Shown: positions 49,329-62,433, numbered from the stretch's first letter. The stretch is DNA of 64,000 nucleotides from Karalla daura (GCA_029224185.1 JANZKI010000034.1:744001-808000); one strand, 5' to 3'. Notes: generated from the letters alone by a model not told the origin. Translations and numbers: made by a program.

Positions 49329-50099
49329 AGTCGCGAGGAGTAGTGTAACGTTTAACATTGATGGCAGTGGTGGGACAATGAATGGGGGCTTATGGAGATA
49401 AAAGGCTGCACTGGGCCTACGATGAGGCTCGTCGTTTAAATTTCACAAGGCGCACGGGTTTATGGCCTGCCCCGCATGAGAGAGCACCAATGTTCCTACA
49501 AAACTGGAAAAAAGAATTTGTCTGCTGCTCAGGGTGTGGCTGGGAGCAGCGTGAAAAGAGCGAAACGAGAGCTGATTTTTAAGCGATCCCGCATGTCGGC
49601 CCTGTGCAAAGAAGAGATTGGACATGCCCAATGCTGACGGGGCCCTTTCAAACTCTGGGAGTCTCCCAGGGCCTGTGCCATCTGCTGGGGTGCATTGAAG
49701 CTGGACGCCTCATCACTTTGTATTACCATGTCAGCAGAGGAGACAATGGAGCAGGTACCTGAGCACATGGTCGTCGAGAAGAGGTTCTGCTGAAAAACCA
49801 TACAATCTATCAGCGTGCAACTCGCTACACAAACACACCACAAGATTCTTCAATTTTTGAAATGAAAATGAAGTTTCAAAGCCAAAGTATGGCAACGTTA
49901 CGAATGTTTGTTTGTGGAGTTCTGTTTTTCCCATTCATTCTTATGGGAAAGAGCCTAATTGGCCAAGTGATAAACATTTGGCTCTATGGAGACTGCGCTT
50001 TCACCTATCTGGAATATGAGCTCACTGTCACGCCGTAGGGGACAGTCTCCAGAACGCCCTGACACGACTTGATGTGTGTAGTATGAGAACTGTGGCCAC
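49329..50099 (+). repeat. Monomer 65: D-N-P, beta
   Basis: CG21. Beta 644a, 746g. Confidence 0.95.
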
Positions 50100-50870
50100 A
50101 GTCGCGAGGAGCAGTGTAATGTTTAACATTGATGGCAGTGGTGGGACAATGAATGGGGGCTTATGGAAAGAAAAGGCTGCACTGGGCCTACGATGAGGCT
50201 CGTCGTTTAAATTTCACAAGGCGCACGGGTTTATGGCCTGCCCCGCATGAGAGAGCAAAAATGTTCCTACAAAACTGGAAAAAAGAATTTGTCTGCTGCT
50301 CAGGGTGTGGCTGGGAGCAGCGTGAAAAGAGCGAAACGAGAGCTGATTTTTAAGCGATCCCGCATGTCGGCCCTGTGCAAAGAAGAGATTGGACATGCCC
50401 AATGCTGACGGGGCCCTTTCAAACTCTGGGAGTCTCCCAGGGCCTGTGCCATCTGCTGGGGTGCATTGAAGCTGGACGCCTCATCACTTTGTATTACCAT
50501 GTCAGCAGAGGAGACAATGGAGCAGGTACCTGAGCACATGGTCGTCGAGAAGAGGTTCTGCTGAAAAACCATACAATCTATCAGCGTGCAACTCGCTACA
50601 CAAACACACCACAAGATTCTTCAATTTTTGAAATGAAAATGAAGTTTCAAAGCCAAAGTATGGCAACGTTACGAATGTTTGTTTGTGGAGTTCTGTTTTT
50701 CCCATTCATTCTTATGGGAAAGAGCCAAATTGGCCAAGTGATAAACATTTGGCTCTATGGAGACAACGCTTTCACCAATCTGGAGCATGAGCTAACTGTC
50801 AAGCCGTAGGGGACAGTCTCCAGAATGCCCTGACACGATTTGGTGTGTGTAGTATGAGAACTGTGGCCAC
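50100..50870 (+). repeat. Monomer 66: K-N-Kq, alpha
   Basis: C13, TG21. Confidence 0.95.
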
Positions 50871-51641
50871 AGTCGCGAGGAGTAGTGTAACCTTTAACAT
50901 TGATGGCAGTGGTGGGACAATGAATGGGGGCTTATGGAGATAAAAGGCTGCACTGGGCCTACGATGAGGCTCGTCGTTTACATTTCACAAGGCGCACGGG
51001 TTTATGGCCTGCCCCGCATGAGAGAGCACCAATGTTCCTACAAAACTGGAAAAAAGAATTTGTCTGCTGCTCAGGGTGTGGCTGGGAGCAGCGTGAAAAG
51101 AGCGAAACGAGAGCTGATTTTTAAGCGATCCCGCATGTCGGCCCTGTGCAAAGAAGAGATTGGACATGCCCAATGCTGACGGGGCCCTTTCAAACTCTGG
51201 GAGTCTCCCAGGGCCTGTGCCATCTGCTGGGGTGCATTGAAGCTGGACGCCTCATCACTTTGTATTACCATGTCAGCAGAGGAGACAATGGAGCAGGTAC
51301 CTGAGCACATGGTCGTCGAGAAGAGGTTCTGCTGAAAAACCATACAATCTATCAGCGTGCAACTCGCTACACAAACACACCACAAGATTCTTCAATTTTT
51401 GAAATGAAAATGAAGTTTCAAAGCCAAAGTATGGCAACGTTACGAATGTTTGTTTGTGGAGTTCTGTTTTTCCCATTCATTCTTATGGGAAAGAGCCAAA
51501 TTGGCCAAGTGATAAACATTTGGCTCTATGGAGACAACGCTTTCACCAATCTGGAGCATGAGCTAACTGTCAAGCCGTAGGGGACAGTCTCCAGAATGCC
51601 CTGACACGATTTGGTGTGTGTAGTATGAGAACTGTGGCCAC
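50871..51641 (+). repeat. Monomer 67: D-H-P, alpha
   Basis: CC21, 111c; same class as monomers 57 and 60. Confidence 0.95.
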
Positions 51642-52412
51642 AGTCGCGAGGAGTAGTGTAACGTTTAACATTGATGGCAGTGGTGGGACAATGAATGGGG
51701 GCTTATGGAGATAAAAGGCTGCACTGGGCCTACGATGAGGCTCGTCGTTTAAATTTCACAAGGCGCACGGGTTTATGGCCTGCCCCGCATGAGAGAGCAC
51801 CAATGTTCCTACAAAACTGGAAAAAAGAATTTGTCTGCTGCTCAGGGTGTGGCTGGGAGCAGCGTGAAAAGAGCGAAACGAGAGCTGATTTTTAAGCGAT
51901 CCCGCATGTCGGCCCTGTGCAAAGAAGAGATTGGACATGCCCAATGCTGACGGGGCCCTTTCAAACTCTGGGAGTCTCCCAGGGCCTGTGCCATCTGCTG
52001 GGGTGCATTGAAGCTGGACGCCTCATCACTTTGTATTACCATGTCAGCAGAGGAGACAATGGAGCAGGTACCTGAGCACATGGTCGTCGAGAAGAGGTTC
52101 TGCTGAAAAACCATACAATCTATCAGCGTGCAACTCGCTACACAAACACACCACAAGATTCTTCAATTTTTGAAATGAAAATGAAGTTTCAAAGCCAAAG
52201 TATGGCAACGTTACGAATGTTTGTTTGTGGAGTTCTGTTTTTCCCATTCATTCTTATGGGAAAGAGCCTAATTGGCCAAGTGATCAACATTTGGCTCTAT
52301 GGAGACTGCGCTTTCACCTATCTGGAATATGAGCTCACTGTCACGCCGTAGGGGACAGTCTCCAGAACGCCCTGACACGACTTGATATGTGTAGTATGAG
52401 AACTGTGGCCAC
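51642..52412 (+). repeat. Monomer 68: D-N-P, beta
   Basis: CG21. Beta 644c, 746a. Confidence 0.95.
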
Positions 52413-53183
52413 AGTCGCGAGGAGTAGTGTAACGTTTAACATTGATGGCAGTGGTGGGACAATGAATGGGGGCTTATGGAGATAAAAGGCTGCACTGGGC
52501 CTACGATGAGGCTCGTCGTTTAAATTTCACAAGGCGCACGGGTTTATGGCCTGCCCCGCATGAGAGAGCACCAATGTTCCTACAAAACTGGAAAAAAGAA
52601 TTTGTCTGCTGCTCAGGGTGTGGCTGGGAGCAGCGTGAAAAGAGCGAAACGAGAGCTGATTTTTAAGCGATCCCGCATGTCGGCCCTGTGCAAAGAAGAG
52701 ATTGGACATGCCCAATGCTGACGGGGCCCTTTCAAACTCTGGGAGTCTCCCAGGGCCTGTGCCATCTGCTGGGGTGCATTGAAGCTGGACGCCTCATCAC
52801 TTTGTATTACCATGTCAGCAGAGGAGACAATGGAGCAGGTACCTGAGCACATGGTCGTCGAGAAGAGGTTCTGCTGAAAAACCATACAATCTATCAGCGT
52901 GCAACTCGCTACACAAACACACCACAAGATTCTTCAATTTTTGAAATGAAAATGAAGTTTCAAAGCCAAAGTATGGCAACGTTACGAATGTTTGTTTGTG
53001 GAGTTCTGTTTTTCCCATTCATTCTTATGGGAAAGAGCCAAATTGGCCAAGTGATAAACATTTGGCTCTATGGAGACAACGCTTTCACCAATCTGGAGCA
53101 TGAGCTAACTGTCAAGCCGTAGGGGACAGTCTCCAGAATGCCCTGACACGATTTGGTGTGTGTAGTATGAGAACTGTGGCCAC
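52413..53183 (+). repeat. Monomer 69: D-N-P, alpha
   Basis: CG21. Confidence 0.95.
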
Positions 53184-53954
53184 AGTCGCGAGGAGTAGTG
53201 TAACGTTTAACATTGATGGCAGTGGTGGGACAATGAATGGGGGCTTATGGAGATAAAAGGCTGCACTGGGCCTACGATGAGGCTCGTCGTTTAAATTTCA
53301 CAAGGCGCACGGGTTTATGGCCTGCCCCGCATGAGAGAGCACCAATGTTCCTACAAAACTGGAAAAAAGAATTTGTCTGCTGCTCAGGGTGTGGCTGGGA
53401 GCAGCGTGAAAAGAGCGAAACGAGAGCTGATTTTTAAGCGATCCCGCATGTCGGCCCTGTGCAAAGAAGAGATTGGACATGCCCAATGCTGACGGGGCCC
53501 TTTCAAACTCTGGGAGTCTCCCAGGGCCTGTGCCATCTGCTGGGGTGCATTGAAGCTGGACGCCTCATCACTTTGTATTACCATGTCAGCAGAGGAGACA
53601 ATGGAGCAGGTACCTGAGCACATGGTCGTCGAGAAGAGGTTCTGCTGAAAAACCATACAATCTATCAGCGTGCAACTCGCTACACAAACACACCACAAGA
53701 TTCTTCAATTTTTGAAATGAAAATGAAGTTTCAAAGCCAAAGTATGGCAACGTTACGAATGTTTGTTTGTGGAGTTCTGTTTTTCCCATTCATTCTTATG
53801 GGAAAGAGCCTAATTGGCCAAGTGATCAACATTTGGCTCTATGGAGACTGCGCTTTCACCTATCTGGAATATGAGCTCACTGTCACGCCGTAGGGGACAG
53901 TCTCCAGAACGCCCTGACACGACTTGATATGTGTAGTATGAGAACTGTGGCCAC
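53184..53954 (+). repeat. Monomer 70: D-N-P, beta
   Basis: CG21. Beta 644c, 746a. Confidence 0.95.
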
Positions 53955-54725
53955 AGTCGCGAGGAGTAGTGTAACGTTTAACATTGATGGCAGTGGTGGG
54001 ACAATGAATGGGGGCTTATGGAGATAAAAGGCTGCACTGGGCCTACGATGAGGCTCGTCGTTTAAATTTCACAAGGCGCACGGGTTTATGGCCTGCCCCG
54101 CATGAGAGAGCACCAATGTTCCTACAAAACTGGAAAAAAGAATTTGTCTGCTGCTCAGGGTGTGGCTGGGAGCAGCGTGAAAAGAGCGAAACGAGAGCTG
54201 ATTTTTAAGCGATCCCGCATGTCGGCCCTGTGCAAAGAAGAGATTGGACATGCCCAATGCTGACGGGGCCCTTTCAAACTCTGGGAGTCTCCCAGGGCCT
54301 GTGCCATCTGCTGGGGTGCATTGAAGCTGGACGCCTCATCACTTTGTATTACCATGTCAGCAGAGGAGACAATGGAGCAGGTACCTGAGCACATGGTCGT
54401 CGAGAAGAGGTTCTGCTGAAAAACCATACAATCTATCAGCGTGCAACTCGCTACACAAACACACCACAAGATTCTTCAATTTTTGAAATGAAAATGAAGT
54501 TTCAAAGCCAAAGTATGGCAACGTTACGAATGTTTGTTTGTGGAGTTCTGTTTTTCCCATTCATTCTTATGGGAAAGAGCCAAATTGGCCAAGTGATAAA
54601 CATTTGGCTCTATGGAGACAACGCTTTCACCAATCTGGAGCATGAGCTAACTGTCAAGCCGTAGGGGACAGTCTCCAGAATGCCCTGACACGATTTGGTG
54701 TGTGTAGTATGAGAACTGTGGCCAC
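53955..54725 (+). repeat. Monomer 71: D-N-P, alpha
   Basis: CG21. Confidence 0.95.
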
Positions 54726-55496
54726 AGTCGCGAGGAGTAGTGTAACGTTTAACATTGATGGCAGTGGTGGGACAATGAATGGGGGCTTATGGAGATAAAA
54801 GGCTGCACTGGGCCTACGATGAGGCTCGTCGTTGAAATTTCACAAGGCGCACGGGTTTATGGCCTGCCCCGCATGAGAGAGCACCAATGTTCCTACAAAA
54901 CTGGAAAAAAGAATTTGTCTGCTGCTCAGGGTGTGGCTGGGAGCAGCGTGAAAAGAGCGAAACGAGAGCTGATTTTTAAGCGATCCCGCATGTCGGCCCT
55001 GTGCAAAGAAGAGATTGGACATGCCCAATGCTGACGGGGCCCTTTCAAACTCTGGGAGTCTCCCAGGGCCTGTGCCATCTGCTGGGGTGCATTGAAGCTG
55101 GACGCCTCATCACTTTGTATTACCATGTCAGCAGAGGAGACAATGGAGCAGGTACCTGAGCACATGGTCGTCGAGAAGAGGTTCTGCTGAAAAACCATAC
55201 AATCTATCAGCGTGCAACTCGCTACACAAACACACCACAAGATTCTTCAATTTTTGAAATGAAAATGAAGTTTCAAAGCCAAAGTATGGCAACGTTACGA
55301 ATGTTTGTTTGTGGAGTTCTGTTTTTCCCATTCATTCTTATGGGAAAGAGCCTAATTGGCCAAGTGATCAACATTTGGCTCTATGGATACTGCGCTTTCA
55401 CCTATCTGGAATATGAGCTCACTGTCACGCCGTAGGGGACAGTCTCCAGAACGCCCTGACATGACTTGATGTGTGTAGTATGAGAACTGTGGCCAC
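54726..55496 (+). repeat. Monomer 72: D-N-P, beta, with private change
   Basis: CG21; cgttgaaatt replaces cgtttaaatt near base 109. Beta 644c, 663t, 737t. Confidence 0.95.
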
Positions 55497-56267
55497 AGTC
55501 GCGAGGAGCAGTGTAATGTTTAACATTGATGGCAGTGGTGGGACAATGAATGGGGGCTTATGGAAAGAAAAGGCTGCACTGGGCCTACGATGAGGCTCGT
55601 CGTTTAAATTTCACAAGGCGCACGGGTTTATGGCCTGCCCCGCATGAGAGAGCAAAAATGTTCCTACAAAACTGGAAAAAAGAATTTGTCTGCTGCTCAG
55701 GGTGTGGCTGGGAGCAGCGTGAAAAGAGCGAAACGAGAGCTGATTTTTAAGCGATCCCGCATGTCGGCCCTGTGCAAAGAAGAGATTGGACATGCCCAAT
55801 GCTGACGGGGCCCTTTCAAACTCTGGGAGTCTCCCAGGGCCTGTGCCATCTGCTGGGGTGCATTGAAGCTGGACGCCTCATCACTTTGTATTACCATGTC
55901 AGCAGAGGAGACAATGGAGCAGGTACCTGAGCACATGGTCGTCGAGAAGAGGTTCTGCTGAAAAACCATACAATCTATCAGCGTGCAACTCGCTACACAA
56001 ACACACCACAAGATTCTTCAATTTTTGAAATGAAAATGAAGTTTCAAAGCCAAAGTATGGCAACGTTACGAATGTTTGTTTGTGGAGTTCTGTTTTTCCC
56101 ATTCATTCTTATGGGAAAGAGCCTAATTGGCCAAGTGATAAACATTTGGCTCTATGGAGACTGCGCTTTCACCTATCTGGAATATGAGCTCACTGTCACG
56201 CCGTAGGGGACAGTCTCCAGAACGCCCTGACACGACTTGATGTGTGTAGTATGAGAACTGTGGCCAC
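55497..56267 (+). repeat. Monomer 73: K-N-Kq, beta
   Basis: C13, TG21. Beta 644a. Confidence 0.95.
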
Positions 56268-57038
56268 AGTCGCGAGGAGCAGTGTAATGTTTAACATTGA
56301 TGGCAGTGGTGGGACAATGAATGGGGGCTTATGGAAAGAAAAGGCTGCACTGGGCCTACGATGAGGCTCGTCGTTTAAATTTCACAAGGCGCACGGGTTT
56401 ATGGCCTGCCCCGCATGAGAGAGCAAAAATGTTCCTACAAAACTGGAAAAAAGAATTTGTCTGCTGCTCAGGGTGTGGCTGGGAGCAGCGTGAAAAGAGC
56501 GAAACGAGAGCTGATTTTTAAGCGATCCCGCATGTCGGCCCTGTGCAAAGAAGAGATTGGACATGCCCAATGCTGACGGGGCCCTTTCAAACTCTGGGAG
56601 TCTCCCAGGGCCTGTGCCATCTGCTGGGGTGCATTGAAGCTGGACGCCTCATCACTTTGTATTACCATGTCAGCAGAGGAGACAATGGAGCAGGTACCTG
56701 AGCACATGGTCGTCGAGAAGAGGTTCTGCTGAAAAACCATACAATCTATCAGCGTGCAACTCGCTACACAAACACACCACAAGATTCTTCAATTTTTGAA
56801 ATGAAAATGAAGTTTCAAAGCCAAAGTATGGCAACGTTACGAATGTTTGTTTGTGGAGTTCTGTTTTTCCCATTCATTCTTATGGGAAAGAGCCAAATTG
56901 GCCAAGTGATAAACATTTGGCTCTATGGAGACAACGCTTTCACCAATCTGGAGCATGAGCTCACTGTCACGCCGTAGGGGACAGTCTCCAGAACGCCCTG
57001 ACACGACTTGATGTGTGTAGTATGAGAACTGTGGCCAC
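56268..57038 (+). repeat. Monomer 74: K-N-Kq, recombinant alpha-to-beta tail
   Basis: Alpha through bases 686-687 (56953-56954), beta from base 695 (56962) onward. Confidence 0.95.
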
Positions 57039-57809
57039 AGTCGCGAGGAGCAGTGTAATGTTTAACATTGATGGCAGTGGTGGGACAATGAATGGGGGCT
57101 TATGGAAAGAAAAGGCTGCACTGGGCCTACGATGAGGCTCGTCGTTTAAATTTCACAAGGCGCACGGGTTTATGGCCTGCCCCGCATGAGAGAGCAAAAA
57201 TGTTCCTACAAAACTGGAAAAAAGAATTTGTCTGCTGCTTAGGGTGAGGCTGGGAGCAGCGTGAAAAGAGCGAAACGAGAGCTGATTTTTAAGCGATCCC
57301 GCATGTCGGCCCTGTGCAAAGAAGAGATTGGACATGCCCAATGCTGACGGGGCCCTTTCAAACTCTGGGAGTCTCCCAGGGCCTGTGCCATCTGCTGGGG
57401 TGCATTGAAGCTGGACGCCTCATCACTTTGTATGACCATGTCAGCAGAGGAGACAATGGAGCAGGTACCTGAGCACATGGTCGTCGAGAAGAGGTTCTGC
57501 TGAAAAACCATACAATCTATCAGCGTGCAACTCGCTACACAAACACACCACAAGATTCTTCAATTTTTGAAATGAAAATGAAGTTTCAAAGTCAAAGTAT
57601 GGCAACGTTACGAATGTTTGTTTGTGGAGTTCTGTTTTTCCCATTCATTCTTATGGGAAAGAGCCAAATTGGCCAAGTGATAAACATTTGGCTCTATGGA
57701 GACAACGCTTTCACCAATATGGAGCATGAGCTAACTGTCAAGCCGTAGGGGACAGTCTCCAGAATGCCCTGACACGAATTGGTGTGTGTAGTATGAGAAC
57801 TGTGGCCAC
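57039..57809 (+). repeat. Monomer 75: K-N-Kq with tga, alpha
   Basis: Shares the caatatgg, cgaattgg and tatgacc markers of monomer 2. Confidence 0.95.
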
Positions 57810-58580
57810 AGTCGCGAGGAGTAGTGTAACGTTTAACATTGATGGCAGTGGTGGGACAATGAATGGGGGCTTATGGAGATAAAAGGCTGCACTGGGCCTA
57901 CGATGAGGCTCGTCGTTTAAATTTCACAAGGCGCACGGGTTTATGGCCTGCCCCGCATGAGAGAGCACCAATGTTCCTACAAAACTGGAAAAAAGAATTT
58001 GTCTGCTGCTCAGGGTGTGGCTGGGAGCAGCGTGAAAAGAGCGAAACGAGAGCTGATTTTTAAGCGATCCCGCATGTCGGCCCTGTGCAAAGAAGAGATT
58101 GGACATGCCCAATGCTGACGGGGCCCTTTCAAACTCTGGGAGTCTCCCAGGGCCTGTGCCATCTGCTGGGGTGCATTGAAGCTGGACGCCTCATCACTTT
58201 GTATTACCATGTCAGCAGAGGAGACAATGGAGCAGGCACCTGAGCACATGGTCGTCGAGAAGAGGTTCTGCTGAAAAACCATACAATCTATCAGCGTGCA
58301 ACTCGCTACACAAACACACCACAAGATTCTTCAATTTTTGAAATGAAAATGAAGTTTCAAAGCCAAAGTATGGCAACGTTACGAATGTTTGTTTGTGGAG
58401 TTCTGTTTTTCCCATTCATTCTTATGGGAAAGAGCCTAATTGGCCAAGTGATAAACATTTGGCTCTATGGAGACTGCGCTTTCACCTATCTGGAATATGA
58501 GCTCACTGTCACGCCGTAGGGGACAGTCTCCAGAACGCCCTGACACGACTTGATGTGTGTAGTATGAGAACTGTGGCCAC
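57810..58580 (+). repeat. Monomer 76: D-N-P, beta
   Basis: Shares the ggcacc change of monomer 3. Beta 644a. Confidence 0.95.
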
Positions 58581-59351
58581 AGTCGCGAGGAGCAGTGTAA
58601 TGTTTAACATTGATGGCAGTGGTGGGACAATGAATGGGGGCTTATGGAAAGAAAAGGCTGCACTGGGCCTATGATGAGGCTCGTCGTTTAAATTTCACAA
58701 GGCGCACGGGTTTATGGCCTGCCCCGCATGAGAGAGCAAAAATGTTCCTACAAAACTGGAAAAAAGAATTTGTCTGCTGCTTAGGGTGAGGCTGGGAGCA
58801 GCGTGAAAAGAGCGAAACGAGAGCTGATTTTTAAGCGATCCCGCATGTCGGCCCTGTGCAAAGAAGAGATTGGACATGCCCAATGCTGACAGGGCCCTTT
58901 CAAACTCTGGGAGTCTCCCAGGGCCTGTGCCATCTGCTGGGGTGCATTGAAGCTGGACGCCTCATCACTTTGTATTACCATGTCAGCAGAGGAGACAATG
59001 GAGCAGGTACCTGAGCACATGGTCGTCGAGAAGAGGTTCTGCTGAAAAACCATACAATCTATCAGCGTGCAACTCGCTACACAAACACACCACAAGATTC
59101 TTCAATTTTTGAAATGAAAATGAAGTTTCAAAGTCAAAGTATGGCAACGTTGCGAATGTTTGTTTGTGGAGTTCTGTTTTTCACATTCATTCTTGTGGGA
59201 AAAAGCCAAATTGGCCAAGTGATAAACATTTGGCTCTATGGAGACAACGCCTTCCCAAATCTGGATTATGAGCTAACTGTCAAGCCGTAGGGGAGAGTTT
59301 CCAGTACGCCCTGACACGATTTTGTGTGTGTAGAATGAGAACTGTGGCCAC
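58581..59351 (+). repeat. Monomer 77: K-N-Kq with tga, diverged tail
   Basis: Shares all private changes noted for monomer 4. Confidence 0.95.
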
Positions 59352-60122
59352 AGTCGCGAGGAGTAGTGTAACGTTTAACATTAATGGCAGTGGTGGGACA
59401 ATGAATGGGGGCTTATGGAGAGAAAAGGCTGCACTGGGCCTACGATGAGGCTCGTCGTTTAAATTTCACAAGGCGCACGGGTTTATGGCCTGCCCCGCAT
59501 GAGAGAGCACCAATGTTCCTACAAAACTGGAAAAAAGAATTTGTCTGCTGCTCAGGGTGTGGCTGGGAGCAGCGTGAAAAGAGCGAAACGAGAGCTGATT
59601 TTTAAGCGATCCCGCATGTCGGCCCTGTGCAAAGAAGAGATTGGACATGCCCAATGCTGAGGGGGCCCTTTCAAACTCTGGGAGTCTCCCAGGGCCTGTG
59701 CCATCTGCTGGGGTGCATTGAAGCTGGACGCCTCATCACTTTGTATTACCATGTCAGCAGAGGAGACAATGGAGCAGGTACCTGAGCACATGGTCGTCGA
59801 GAAGAGGTTCTGCTGAAAAACCATACAATCTATCAGCGTGCAACTCGCTACACAAACACACCACAAGATTCTTCAATTTTTGAAATGAAAATGAAGTTTC
59901 AAAGCCAAAGTATGGCAACGTTACGAATGTTTGTTTGTGGAGTTCTGTTTTTCCCATTCATTCTTATGGGAAAGAGCCTAATTGGCCAAGTGATCAACAT
60001 TTGGCTCTATGGAGACTGCGCTTTCACCTATCTGGAATATGAGCTCACTGTCACGCCGTAGGGGACAGTCTCCAGAACGCCCTGACACGACTTGATGTGT
60101 GTAGTATGAGAACTGTGGCCAC
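59352..60122 (+). repeat. Monomer 78: E-N-P with 32a, beta
   Basis: Mosaic: the E head is shared with monomer 5; 32a, ctgaggggg and the beta 644c tail are shared with monomer 47. Confidence 0.95.
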
Positions 60123-60893
60123 AGTCGCGAGGAGCAGTGTAATGTTTAACATTGATGGCAGTGGTGGGACAATGAATGGGGGCTTATGGAAAGAAAAGGC
60201 TGCACTGGGCCTACGATGAGGCTCGTCGTTTAAATTTCACAAGGCGCACGGGTTTATGGCCTGCCCCGCATGAGAGAGCAAAAATGTTCCTACAAAACTG
60301 GAAAAAAGAATTTGTCTGCTGCTCAGGGTGTGGCTGGGAGCAGCGTGAAAAGAGCGAAACGAGAGCTGATTTTTAAGCGATCCCGCATGTCGGCCCTGTG
60401 CAAAGAAGAGATAGGACATGCCCAATGCTGACGGGGCCCTTTCAAACTCTGGGAGTCTCCCAGGGCCTGTGCCATCTGCTGGGGTGCATTGAAGCTGGAC
60501 GCCTCATCACTTTGTATTACCATGTCAGCAGAGGAGACAATGGAGCAGGTACCTGAGCACATGGTCGTCGAGAAGAGGTTCTGCTGAAAAACCATACAAT
60601 CTATCAGCGTGCAACTCGCTACACAAACACACCACAAGATTCTTCAATTTTTGAAATGAAAATGAAGTTTCAAAGCCAAAGTATGGCAACGTTACGAATG
60701 TTTGTTTGTGGAGTTCTGTTTTTCCCATTCATTCTTATGGGAAAGAGCCTAATTGGCCAAGTGATAAACATTTGGCTCTATGGAGACTGCGCTTTCACCT
60801 ATCTGGAATATGAGCTCACTGTCACGCCGTAGGGGACAGTCTCCAGAACGCCCTGACACGACTTGATGTGTGTAGTATGAGAACTGTGGCCAC
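60123..60893 (+). repeat. Monomer 79: K-N-Kq with 291a, beta
   Basis: C13, TG21. Beta 644a. Matches monomer 48. Confidence 0.95.
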
Positions 60894-61662
60894 AGTCGCG
60901 AGGAGCAGTGTAATGTTTAACATTGATGGCAGTGGTGGGACAATGAATGGGGGCTTATGGAAAGAAAAGGCTGCACTGGGCCTACGATGAGGCTCGTCGT
61001 TTAAATTTCACAAGGCGCACGGGTTTATGGCCTGCCCCACATGAGAGAGCAAAAATGTTCCTACAAAACTGGAAAAAAGAATTTGTCTGCTGCTTAGGGT
61101 GAGGCTGGGAGCAGCGTGAAAAGAGCGAAATGAGAGCTGATTTTAAGCGATCCCGCATGTCGCACGGGGCTATGAAGGGATTGGACATGCCCAATGCTGA
61201 GGGGGCCCTTTCCCACTCTGCGAGTCTCCCGGGGACTGTGCCATCTGCTGGGGTGCATTGAAGCTGGACGCCTCATCACTTTCTATGACCACGTGAGCAG
61301 AGGAGACATTGGAGCAGGTACCTGAGCACATGGTTGTCGAGAAATGGTGCTGCTGAAAAACCATACAACCTATCAGCGTGCAACTCGCTACACAAACACA
61401 CCACAAGATTCTTTAATTTTTGAAATGAAAATGATGTTTCAAAGTCAAAGTATGGCAACGTTGCGAATGTTTGTTTGTGGAGTTCTGTTTGTCCCATTCA
61501 TTCTTATGGGAAAAAGCCAAATAGGCCAAGTGATAAACATTTGGCTCTATGGAGACTGCGCTTTCACCTATCTGGAATATGAGCTAACTGTCACGCCGTC
61601 GGGGACAGTCTCCAGAACGCCCTGACACGATTTGATGTGTGTAGTATGAGAACTGTGGCCAC
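60894..61662 (+). repeat. Monomer 80: v type, second sublineage, 769 bp
   Basis: CACGTG present, XhoI absent; shares the private changes of monomer 49. Confidence 0.95.
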
Positions 61663-62433
61663 AGTCGCGAGGAGTAGTGTAATGTTTAACATTGATGGCA
61701 GTGGTGGGACAATGAATGGGGGCTTATGGAAAGAAAAGGCTGCACTGGGCCTACGATGAGGCTCGTCGTTTAAATTTCACAAGGCGCACGGGTTTATGGC
61801 CTGCCCCGCATGAGAGAGCACCAATGTTCCTACAAAACTGGAAAAAAGAATTTGTCTGCTGCTTCGGGTGTGGCTGGGACCAGCGTGAAAAGAGCGAAAC
61901 GAGAGCTGATTTTTAAGCGATCCCGCATGTCGGCCCGGTGCTAAGAAGAGATTGGACATGCCCAATGCTGACGGGGCCCTTTCAAACTCTGGGAGTCTCC
62001 CAGGGCCTGTGCCATCTGCTGGGGTGCATTGAAGCTGGACGCCTCATCACTTTGTATTACCATGTCAGCAGAGGAGACAATGGAGCAGGTACCTGAGCAC
62101 ATGGTCGTCGAGAAGAGGTTCTGCTGAAAAACCATACAATCTATCAGCGTGCAACTCGCTACACAAACACACCACAAGATTCTTCAATTTTTGAAATGAA
62201 AATGAAGTTTCAAAGTCAAAGTATGGCAACGTTACGAATGTTTGTTTGTGGAGTTCTGTTTTTCCCATTCATTCTTATGGGAAAGAGCCAAATTGGCCAA
62301 GTGATAAGCATTTGGCTCTATGGAGACAACGCTTTCACCAATCTGGAGCATGAGCTAACTGTCAAGCCGTAGGGGACAGTCTCCAGAATGCCCTGACACG
62401 AATTGGTGTGTGTAGTATGAGAACTGTGGCCAC
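61663..62433 (+). repeat. Monomer 81: v partner with standard second half
   Basis: Shares gggaccag and gataagc with monomer 50. Confidence 0.95.

Larger units (their letters stand above)
46245..51641 (+). repeat. Mainly K-alpha / D-beta dimer region (units 61-67)
   Basis: Units 62-66 alternate K-Kq alpha and D-N-P beta with a 1542-bp period; unit 61 is D-N-P beta with 663t and unit 67 is D-H-P alpha with CC at 21-22. Confidence 0.78.
51642..54725 (+). repeat. 1542-bp D-beta / D-alpha dimer HOR (units 68-71)
   Basis: Two tandem copies of a dimer: D-N-P beta with 644c and 746a, then D-N-P alpha. Copies begin at 51642 and 53184. I saw no difference between them by eye. Confidence 0.85.
54726..57038 (+). 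repeat. Transition region (units 72-74)
   Basis: Unit 72 has a private base change that breaks the ttt-aaa-ttt tract, unit 73 is K-Kq beta, and unit 74 has a recombinant alpha-to-beta tail directly before the long-range duplicated block. Confidence 0.75.
57039..59351 (+). repeat. Distant copy of units 2-4 (units 75-77)
   Basis: These three monomers match 771-3083 at a constant offset of 56268 bp, including rare markers: tga at about base 217, an a in the 678-682 region of unit 75, gcacc replacing gtacc in unit 76, and the diverged tail of unit 77. No difference was found by eye. Confidence 0.88.
59352..62433 (+). repeat. Duplicated v-type block, copy B (units 78-81)
   Basis: This matches units 47-50 at a constant offset of 23899 bp, including private changes of the v unit (ccccac near base 136, aaatgag near base 237) and of its partner (gggaccag, gataagc). 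Unit 78 carries an E head shared only with unit 5. Confidence 0.87.
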
